A DNA stretch of 64,000 nucleotides from Paratinospora sagittata (Eukaryota > Streptophyta > Magnoliopsida > Ranunculales > Menispermaceae): NCBI GenBank assembly GCA_035771175.1, contig CM069593.1:39216741-39280740 (forward strand), read 5' to 3'. The position numbers were made by a program, and so were the translations under genes. The notes below the pieces were generated by a model. That model ran no database searches and had not been told where the DNA came from. It saw only the letters and a program-made list of their open reading frames with translations. The first letter of the stretch is position 1; each line of letters begins with the position of its first letter. Positions 55,395 through 64,000 of the stretch are shown here, piece after piece.

Positions 55395-57432
55395 TGTCGC
55401 GACCCCGCCGTAGAGTGACGTCTTAACCGGCACAGATACCATATATGCCATACATAGACGTATACGATACCCTATCACCCTCTTCCTTTAAGAAATAACA
55501 CAAAATCTACTAAAAATATTTCGCAGAAGCTCCCCATAAATATAAGGTTCCACATACACTTGATAATCTCCTCACGTATCCACAATTTCAAACACATGAA
55601 TCAAAATCATTTAACATCCATAAATACATCAACCCATACATACATGATATCAAGATTAAGATCTCACATATACCTTTCCATATCATCATATGTATCAATT
55701 TTCACTTATATACAACTCACTAACCTTTTTATACATAGTTTAGTGTTATATATATATATATATACATATCCAAAATATGAAACATAACCCAAAGTTTCCA
55801 ACTCATACATACATCTAGAAAAGAGAAACGACAAGCACAGCTCAGCCCTCTGTAGTTTTGCCTTTGTCGTTGTAATCATTACTTGTAATGAGAGGAAATT
55901 TGGGACAAGCTACAACAAGCTCAGTGAATAATCTATCTATGACATTACTTATGCATTGAAATAAAACATGGCATTTGAAACAACATTATAAACCATATGC
56001 AAGTCATTATGAAATAACAATACGTGATCAAGATAATTCATGTCATTTCTTTACAATTTAATAAATGCATATTTTCATAAAACATATGCTCACGATACAG
56101 AGGTATGGGTTCTGTATCCTTTTTATACGTCTATAAAAGGAGAACCCGACCTCATCTGACCAGATCAACACTATAAAGTAATGAGCGAGTTTATATCCCT
56201 ATCATGTATACATAAGGAGAACCTGACCTCATCTACCGTCTAATTCGATAATTCCCAATGCCACAAAGGGAATCATCTCATACCTTACTTACTCCGGTAA
56301 GCCTCAGTATTATCAATGCTCAAAATATATTTTTATGCATTCAATCCACAATACAATAATTCATAACATGCTTACATTTCATAAAACAGGGTTTATATAC
56401 TACAATGTCATACATAAAACCAAGATAGAAATACTCACAATGTACATAATGTACAGCAAATCTAGCTAAGTCCAATACACTTCTCTACATACACTCTGCT
56501 CAAATGCACGATTTATAGCACAGGCACCTTCATTGAATGTGTTGTCCAATTCACCAATCATCATACACATCTAAGTCACTTCAAAATACCATTGAACATG
56601 CTCTTAAACCCACAATTATTCCAGCACAACAAGGTTGAAGAAACTACATGATCAACCATGGAAAATCTACAATTTCACCATTAAAAGATTCACAATTCAA
56701 AAAGGAATCACTTACCTATGATTTCCTCCAGTAATTGACAAGATTTTCAGCTCAAACTCACTTTTCAAATCTCCTAATCTAACCGTTGAAATCACACAAT
56801 TCTCACAGATGTTAAACAACTTGAAGAGATGAGCAATTTTTAACCAGAAATCACTAACTTTTACCTTGGATTTGGGGCACCCTAGGTCATTCCTCTTCTT
56901 CCCTTTTTGTTTGTTCTCTTTCCTTTGTCTTTAGCAAGCTCAAATGAGCTAGAAATGTCGAGAAATGGCATTAAAAATAATTGCAAACCGTCACACCGAT
57001 AAATTAAAAAATCAATCAGGCCCACATAGAAACGCGCTTCTCCTAAATGGAACGCATTTCCTTGTGCCCAAAAATCGAAATTCCTTTGGCAATTTCATGA
57101 GAAGCGCGTTTTTCCTAAAAAAGCATGTTTCTGCCAATTTTGTGAGAAACACGTTTCTCTAAGTATTTTTAAAATTTCATGCTCTCGGGTTTTTCTTACA
57201 AAAACGCGCTTCTCCTCAAGAATTTTCTGAAAAACCACCCTCTCGGGTTTCCATTACAAAAATGCTTTTTTCAATGCTCCAAGCGAAATTTCACTAAGTG
57301 TTGGTCTTTTCATGTATTATATACACATTCACCGTATTATAAGGCCATATACATATGTATACGCATACAAATATGTCTAACAATACGTATAAGTCAACGT
57401 ACAAGTTTGACTCGTACATACAGAGCGCTACA
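55395..57432 (-). mobile_element. 5' LTR of element D
   Basis: TGTCGCGACCCC...GAGCGCTACA, 2038 bp, adjoining the PBS on its left. It contains the Ty3 block (aagctcagtgaataatctat), an AT tract (55748-55765) and repeated ACGCGCTTCTCC/GAGAAGCGCG words at 57030-57220 on its U3 side. On its right the LINE frame begins at once (GAGAAGCTCTAG, REALE-like). Confidence 0.88.
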
Positions 57433-57850
57433 GAGAAGCTCTAGAATCTTAAGGGTTCAAGATTAGTAAAACTAAGACTAAATACGTTAAATGTGATTTT
57501 AATAGAAGTAGAAATACAATGAAAAGATAGTGAAGATTGGAAATCAAAAGATTTCAAGAAGCAAAAATTTTAGGTATTTGAGATCCATTATACATAAAGG
57601 AGAAATAAGTGAAGATGTGAGTCATGCAGTTAAAACAGGATGGGTCAAGTGAAGGAGTGTTTTTAGAGTATTATATGATAAGCACATTCCATTGAAGTTA
57701 AAAAGGAAAAATAGAGATTCTATTAAGTAGGCCATGCTATATGGTATAGAATTCTAGGAAATTAAAAAACATGTTAACAAACTAAGTGTAAAAGAAATGT
57801 GAATGCTAAGATGGATATGTGGTAAAACTTTAAAAGATGGAATTAGAAAT
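57433..57850 (+). mobile_element. LINE fragment, part 2 (RT C-terminal side)
   Basis: The plus strand reads REALES, a stop, GFKISKTKTKYVKCDF, then frames with stops that match the L1-like tail: FRYLGS-type (ILGI), HAIWYRILGN and NAKMDMW. It follows directly on the gypsy LTR end. The LINE part between 42696 and 57433 that should hold the RT centre (about 200 residues) is missing. Confidence 0.75.
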
Positions 57851-58334
57851 AGGGATGTCGACAGTTAGATTTGGATCGATTTAATGTTCAAACCTAAACC
57901 AAACCAAATATAATCGGTTTCAGTTCGATTTATTTCGAATTACCAACCTGAACCTAACATAATCGGTTTGGATTGATCGGTTTGAAGTTTTACATGTACA
58001 TACATTAAATGAATTAAAATAATCAATTATATATGCATGTATATAAGGTAATTTTAACTTTTTTAATGCATATTTCAAAAACTTGAAAACTATCTTTACT
58101 ATATAAAGATGATTATATAATTTTTTATTGAGAATGTTTATATCATAAAAGAATCATAGACACTAAAAATAAATACTAATAGTTTTAATTTTAGAATCGA
58201 TTCGGTTCGGTTTAAATCGATTTTTAAAGTCTCAAATCGCAATCCGAACCAAACCTATCAGTTTATATTTTTTCCAAACCAAACATATCGGTTTGGTTCG
58301 GTTTTGCGGTTTGAACCAATCCATTGACACCCCT
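57851..58334. mobile_element. MITE with 10-bp target duplication
   Basis: AGGGATGTCGA...TTGACACCCCT, 484 bp, flanked by AATTAGAAAT on both sides (57841-57850 and 58335-58344). Terminal inverted repeats are about 11 bp with two mismatches. The subterminal parts are rich in CGGTTTGG/CCAAACCG words. A 9-10 bp duplication favours a Mutator-type origin. A shorter relative is at 61386-61582. Confidence 0.85.
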
Positions 58335-58344
58335 AATTAGAAAT

Positions 58345-58655
58345 TGGGATACTTGAGAAACGGTAGAAGTAGCACTAATTGGAAATAAAATGAGAGAGAA
58401 TAAACTAAAGTAGTTTAGACACATACAGCATGGGCCTTTAGATGCACTAGTTAGAAAAAGTGATATTAACACTAAATGATAACAATAGGTATACCTAAGA
58501 TAACACAGATAGAGATAATTAAGAAAGATTGAACTGCCTATAATTTGAATGCATCCGCCCTCGAAAAAGCAGAATAAAGAAAGCATATTTATTTAGTCTA
58601 CCCTAATTAAGAAAAGACTTAGTTGAGTTGAGTATTTGTTATAATTGGATGGAAA
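58345..58655 (+). mobile_element. LINE fragment, part 3 (C-terminus)
   Basis: The plus strand reads TVEVALIGNKMRENKLKWFR, HIQHGPLDALVRKSD, and near the end the LIKKRLS-VEYLL-type closing words of plant L1-like elements. It continues the part before the MITE. Confidence 0.75.
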
Positions 58656-58699
58656 AAAAACAAAAGAATCTTGTTTAGAACTATTCCATAAATGTGATT

Positions 58700-58945
58700 T
58701 CAAACACACTCTTTGTTGACATTGTCTTTAAGAGTTGTTGGATTGCCTCGAATCACGTATTAACACGTGATTCAACAACTCTTTGGGGTAATGTCAACAA
58801 AGTGTGCTTCTAAGGCATTTTTCAATGTGATAACCACTCATATTCTTTTGCATGATTCGAGTCAATCCAACAACTCTTTATGGTAATATCAACAAAGTGT
58901 GTTTTTAAAGTATTTTTCAATGTGATAACTACTCATATTCCTTTC
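58700..58945. repeat. Inverted plus direct repeat block
   Basis: ctttgttgacattgtcttta and agagttgttggatt on one arm face caacaactctttggggtaat and gtcaacaaag on the other, around cgaatcacgtattaacacgtgattc. The right arm with its following 70 bases (gtgtgcttctaaggcatttt, tgataaccactcatattc) is then repeated directly about 100 bases later. Confidence 0.75.
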
Positions 58946-60654
58946 TCATCCAATGGATTTAATTCAAATCTTTGTCCGATGGATTTAATAGCTACTCGTA
59001 ACCGCATTTTCTTCACCTTTTAACATGGTAGATTATTGAAATATGATAGGTTGGTATGTGATCTGATCAATGAGAAATACTCATACAATCATGTTGTATA
59101 CATTGATTTGTTTTTTTTTTTTTTTGGACAGATATACCTAGTTATACATATACCATACAATTTGCTCAAATTTAGCTAGTATTATTAGAAAAGTAGGGGG
59201 TTTAGATAATAAATGCATAGAGGGGTACGATATACCTTGCAATATGTGAAACTGCCTTGTTACAAATTTTCAAATCAAGATCATATACAAATGCAAAACA
59301 TATATCATTCTAAAAATATTTACTAATTATGTCCATGCCTATCAAAAATTTAAGATAACAGGCCGAGACAATTGTATCGTAATAATGTAACGTTCATCAT
59401 TTTTACAATTCCTTATTTGCTTTCATTTGGGATTCTTAAATGCATTGTCATTGAATTGCATAGTTAATTGTGATCAAAATAAAGAAATATGAATAAAAAT
59501 AATGTTAGTGTGCACGTAAGCAACACATTAGGTGAACATAATAAGTGTATATGAAGGAAATAATTAAGTGTGATATATATATAAACTAGTTTGGCCACAT
59601 GCTTCATCCCTGTTAAATATGTAATTTAGGTTTTATTTTAAGTGTTTTAACAGTATTCAAAGTTATAATAATCAAACTAATGCGATAAAACTAATTTAAA
59701 ACAAAGAGATAAAAGATTAAGACAAAATGAAGCTTAAATGATTTCAAAACCTTATTCTCTTTGTGAAAACATGGCCAAATGCATTATTTTGAAATAAAAA
59801 CTTATAATAGCAACACTTTAAAAACTTATGTACGAGTTAGTTCAATAGACATCTTTTTTTGATAAAAATAATTTATTAAACATGATAAAAATAAATTAAA
59901 AATATAAATATATATTTTTTATATAAATTGTTCTACTTCTAGCATAATTTAAAAGGTCAATAAGATAATGTAAAAGTTTAGAAGGGCTGAATACTCCTCT
60001 TCTGACTGTCATCGCCAGAAACTGAGAAAGTTGGTTATTTTTTCTCTTACAATGAATACACATTCACTCACCAAAATGCTTGAGATTTTCTTAAATGATA
60101 GATATGAGGGGGAAATCTTCGAAGTGTTTAAGCTATGCAAGTGTACAATTTTATTTTATTTTTCTTTTTTCGCTTTGTTGTGCAATAGATAACAAGTGAT
60201 TTTTTTTTTCTTATTTTTGATTTATGAGATGTTAATCCAAATAACAATTTTTTCTTTTTTCTAAGTGCAAATAACATTTAATTTGTGAGAAGAAAAAGTA
60301 AAGTGGCATTTAATGCTTAAAGAGATAAAGACAAGAAGTCAAGGTCTCAATGTAGTAAAAGAAATAGAAAAAGAATATGATTATAGCAAGATAAATAACA
60401 AGGTAAGAAAGGGGTAAGCGCAAAATACACCTTGTTCAGAATCTTGTGTTGATAAGGAAGGAGGGATAGAGAAGAAGAACGAAATCTAGGCATAAAAGAT
60501 AGACGAAGGGTAGAAAAGGTCTCTCATAGGAGAGAAAAATAAAATTTGGGTGTAAATGATAAATTGAAGGGTAAAATAAATATAAAAATTAGGCCATTGA
60601 AAAAATACAAACTTTTTTTTTTATAATAGCTATAGATATATAAAGAAAAATGTC
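58946..60654. other. Intergenic, AT-rich
   Basis: No gene is seen. The stretch holds T-runs at 59107-59125 and 60196-60210. Confidence 0.55.
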
Positions 60655-60815
60655 AAAGAAATTAAAATCCTCACACCAATTGCTATAAATCCGATGTGTC
60701 AATAAGCATCCACATCAGAATTTGTAACTCCATTGAAAAGTGTATTGTTTTGATGTATTAAAATTAAAAACTCTAAGTGGTAATGATTTATAGCAATTGA
60801 TGTAATATTTTCAAT
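60655..60815. mobile_element. Short MITE-like inverted repeat
   Basis: TTAAAATCCTCACACCAATT GCTATAAAT on the left faces ATTTATAGCAATTGATGTAA TATTTTCAA on the right, around 100 bases of AT-rich DNA. The terminal repeat is about 30 bp with several mismatches. The target duplication is unclear. Confidence 0.45.
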
Positions 60816-61228
60816 CCATTGCTTATATGTATATATATATATATAAGTTTTACATCACCTAAATTATAAATTAAATTTTAATAACAATAATAAGATTTCT
60901 TAAGAGTAGAAAAGCCTTAACAGCTTAAGCTGCATGCGCGCGTCGTTCTTCATGCCAATTGATCTGCTGTTGCAAAACTAACCTTAATATATGCTAAATT
61001 GGTGCTCGTGACCCATCAGAATGTAAATATGATTACAATAAAGCTCAGGGTCACAAGTGCATGAAGATAAAACTCTTTTAATTAACTAATTAAAACAAAG
61101 CTTACAAAGGCAAGCATCTTGAATAGGAAAAAGAGAAACCTAAGAAACAAAATACATGATACTATACAGTGAGAAACCTAAGATGGAAATTAAAGTGTGT
61201 TGTTGTAGTGTAGAATGCAGCATTCATT
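60816..61228. other. 3' flank of the MATE gene
   Basis: Presumed 3' UTR and downstream DNA of the gene ending at 61229; nothing else was recognised. Confidence 0.5.
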
Positions 61229-62911
61229 CACTTTCTGAGAAAGTGCCAAGGTCCAGTGCCCGTCCCCATCCTGCACATATAATTGTCAAAATAGCTATAC
61301 ATAAGTTTTTAATTGCATGCAATTCCCAAAAACAGAAATTGAGCCAAACAAAAATAGCTATAACGGTTTGTGCCATTGTGATTTAAGGGTGTCATCGATT
61401 CGGTTTGGGTCGGTGTAATGCTCAAACCGAAACCGAGCCGAATGAAATCGGTTTGATTCGGTTTTGGTTAATCAGTTTAGACATTTAACCTATAATAATA
61501 ATTATTTTAAATAAAAAGTAATAAAAATATATAATTTTGTTATGTTCGGTTTTGCGGTTTTGACAAAACCATTGACACCCCTAATTGAAAAAATAAAGAT
61601 TGGAAAAGAAATAAAGGAAAATAGCTATGCAAATATTCATTAGTAACCTTCATTATGACCACTGTTAGTATATATATATATATATTGTCGTATGAAGTGA
61701 GAATTTAATAAATGAAAGAAAACAACAGTGACCGAATCCACTATATCAGAGATGCTGATAACCAGTATCAAAAATGTTGCACTTTAGTTACCTCCAAATA
61801 CCAGCAAACATTCGCAGACCCATATATATAGTAAGAGCCACCCATATTCCAATAAAACCATAACTCTTTGTTAGAAGAAACAAGCTCAGGATGCTCAGTA
61901 TGGCCACCAAAACCTGAAAAAAAAAAAAGATGAACTTCACAATTAAACATTTTATAAATAGTAAAAATATTATTTGTTTTTTAAAAAATTAAGTGATTTA
62001 GGGACTTGCCATGGAGTAGGCAGAATATAAAAAGTCAGATGCTCCAAAATTGACGCCATCGAAAACAAAGGCTAAGGAGTTGATGGGCTGAGTAGCTGCT
62101 ACAAACTGGTTAGTACAAAAAAAAACAAATGATCAGTAATTTTTATTTTTTTTTCAGATTCAGTAAGCAGAAATAGTAGTAATTATGATCTTTCATAGAA
62201 AGTTTTACTGATGAACAAAGCATAATTTGGATGAAAAAGAAACAGAAAACTGTTGTAGTTTAAGCAAGGAGATACCGGGACTCCTATAGCTATTAGGTGC
62301 AGAACATCAGTGTCCTTAGTGAATAATCTTGACCCGAACTGCAAGCCAACTCCAAGGAACAAAGAAAGTGCCAAACCCAAAACCAAACCATACTGCAAAA
62401 GTTTGTAATGAGATTTAGCTGAATTTTAACAGTTGAATTTAAAACTACATCATCATTACAGAGTAAAGTGCAAACCTGCAATACTCGGGCAGCAGTGGCA
62501 GTTGCCTTTTCATAATCCTTCTCAGTGAATGCACTTGCAAGTATAGCCTGAATAAGTTTGGGACCATTAAGCTCATTGTAATAGCTAAAAGACGAAGAAT
62601 CTTAGGCAACGCAATTGATTAGTTTCAGAAGATAAACACAAATGTTTCCTAGTTGTCAAATCAGGAGACTTATTTTCCTCAAAGAAGTTCGTTGGAATTG
62701 ACTTCATTAAAAACACTTATTTATTCCCTTTATTCAATATTGCTTACCTGTCCTGCAACAGCTAACCCATCAGCAAGAAGAGATGTTGCCAGCCAGAGCT
62801 GCAGACATATCTGAAATGCAGCCATGGATGTTGATCCAAGGCGGGCAGCCATTGATGCTGCCAAGGTCACACAGAATGTCACGGCTATTACCCTTGCCAG
62901 CAATAGAGAAC
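61229..62911 (-). CDS. MATE/DETOXIFICATION efflux transporter, C-terminal exons (partial)
   Basis: Minus-strand exons 62911-62748, 62547-62476, 62392-62276, 62105-62010, 61913-61792 and 61271-61229 give 203 in-frame residues and a stop. Text: SLLLARVIAVTFCVTLAASM, AAFQICLQLWLATSLLADGL, KDYEKATATAARVLQYGLVL, GVGLQFGSRLFTKDTDVLHL, FVAATQPINSLAFVFDGVNF, GFIGIWVALTIYMGLRMFAG and GTGTGPWHFLRK. These are about six membrane segments, the second half of a 12-helix MATE antiporter, most like the DTX42-45 (FRD3, citrate) branch. FRD3-type proteins export citrate; the substrate here is not shown. The intron after 62010 has a GC donor (ATG|GCAAGT). The N-terminal half lies beyond the right edge. A MITE sits in the last intron. 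Confidence 0.9.
61386..61582. mobile_element. MITE in the last MATE intron
   Basis: AGGGTGTCATCG...TTGACACCCCT, 197 bp, with the same terminal words and CGGTTT-rich subterminal text as 57851-58334. The flanks do not form a clean duplication. Confidence 0.65.
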
Positions 62912-64000
62912 CTGAGAGATCGTGCCCCAATCAAATTTGAGAACTCAGTTGAAGGAAATTAATATGTTATAAATATCATGAAGTAAGATCAGTTATAAAC
63001 GTACTTATCAATAACTGAAATATATGTCTTCTATTACCATTTACAAGAAGTCTTAAGGGTCCCTTATATATATAAACTTCCTTTAAGAGGTAACATAAAA
63101 GAATTTGGTCACGCAATCTTTATGGAGATTTTAGTTCTCATGTGTTACTTAAAAAGAGCCTAACCTATTACGAAATATATAATGTGCAATAATAGAATAT
63201 ATACTGAGCAAATTTCTACTTCCATAGTCAATTAATTACCAATACAAACATGCATCATTCCCGTAGCTGTTATTATTTCAAAAGGAACTTCAGCTGTTTG
63301 GGGAGCTGCTTCCAAACACCAAACAACTTCTTTCCCAATATTGTACCAAACCATTGTATGGTCCAAAACTTAAGGTTTGAAGTATGAAATCAATAGTTCA
63401 TCATGCCAACCAACAACATTCAATTTCAGTGTCTTGAATGGTTGGTAGCTAGGATGATGTTTTAAACATTGAACTATAGGTGTGTATCATAGATCATGAC
63501 AGAATCGTAGTCATGTATCGTAGAGCGCTAATGGTTTCTCCTCCTTTTTGGAGCTTTGTCTGTACTAAACTTTTCTTTCCCATCAGCAAATAAAAATATT
63601 GAACTATAGGTTATCAGAGTTAAGTTTTCTTAATTATATATTTGTACCTTTTATCCTTGAATGCTGCTTGGAAGGCTCTTTTGGACCAATGTTGTAGGTG
63701 GAAGTATTTGGAATCATCAATAAAACTAAAATAACAAAGTCCTATGAGTTTCTATATGCATCTTTTTATCAGCTCTTTGGCAATTAATTTCTACATTTAC
63801 CGCAGCATTTGCTCCTTTTGACACTGAATAATTTGGGAATAAAAGGTAAGAGAATACTAGGTAAAAATTAAAAAATAAAAACAAAGAACTATCAAATTTT
63901 CATACTATGCAATTGAAATTAATTAATGTCATCTAGTTGTCTGGCTTTCATTGAATTGAAGTAGCATTCCAAAGTATGAATCATAATGTGAATAGATGTT
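62912..64000. other. Probable intron of the MATE gene
   Basis: No exon of the MATE N-terminal half was found in this stretch, so the next exon upstream is probably beyond the window. AT-rich, no repeat recognised. Confidence 0.45.

Overview
The window is nuclear DNA of a flowering plant, most likely a eudicot. The evidence is spliced genes with GT-AG introns, plant-only families (FAR1-related, DETOXIFICATION/MATE, SPT5-like/KTF1), a tRNA-derived Au-type SINE, AT-rich intergenic DNA, and long LTRs of Tekay-like Ty3/gypsy chromoviruses whose primer-binding sites match initiator tRNA-Met. No rRNA, tRNA, CRISPR or bacterial feature was seen.

Layout. 1-6146 is mostly intergenic, with an Au SINE and one possible 3' terminal exon. 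6147-27390 is a nested block of minus-strand Ty3/gypsy elements. A Tekay-like gag-pol (about 9618-17100) is interrupted inside its integrase by a 2.83-kb solo LTR with a perfect 5-bp target-site duplication (TSD). A second copy of that LTR family abuts gag at 17101 and ends in a head-to-head inverted junction. A further element has a tRNA-iMet PBS and a plant-transposon-type ORF (22240-23785). 27400-28718 is a broken FAR1-related (MULE-derived) gene.

28719-40100 is the gene-bearing centre. A minus-strand gene at 30302-33269 reads through 15 exons (476 aa) with two TFIIS N-terminal (LW/Med26-type) domains encoded by matching exons. Just upstream lies a lone first exon of an SPT5-like (KTF1) gene. 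At about 37297-37830 a ribonucleotide-reductase small-subunit fragment is fused in frame to a SNF2-helicase fragment, which runs into the 3' end (PPT plus LTR) of a retrotransposon. A 65-bp copy of part of the TFIIS-domain gene lies at 39744-39808.

40195-58650 is a second nested block whose layers can be ordered. An L1-type LINE was split by a minus-strand Tekay-like element (about 42697-57432) and by a solo LTR with TSD ATTAT. The gypsy element was in turn hit by two plus-strand solo LTRs (TSDs (G/A)GCCA and TCATA), by a 3-kb hAT-like element in its reverse transcriptase, and, inside one solo LTR, by a 1.1-kb Mutator-like element with 240-bp inverted repeats and a perfect 9-bp TSD. A MITE with a 10-bp TSD sits in the LINE tail.

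58650-64000 is AT-rich DNA followed by the last six exons of a MATE transporter gene on the minus strand, one intron of which uses a GC donor. The real genes in the window are therefore the double-TFIIS-domain gene and the MATE gene. Nearly everything else is a transposable element or a gene fragment. All calls rest on reading the sequence by eye; no database search was run.
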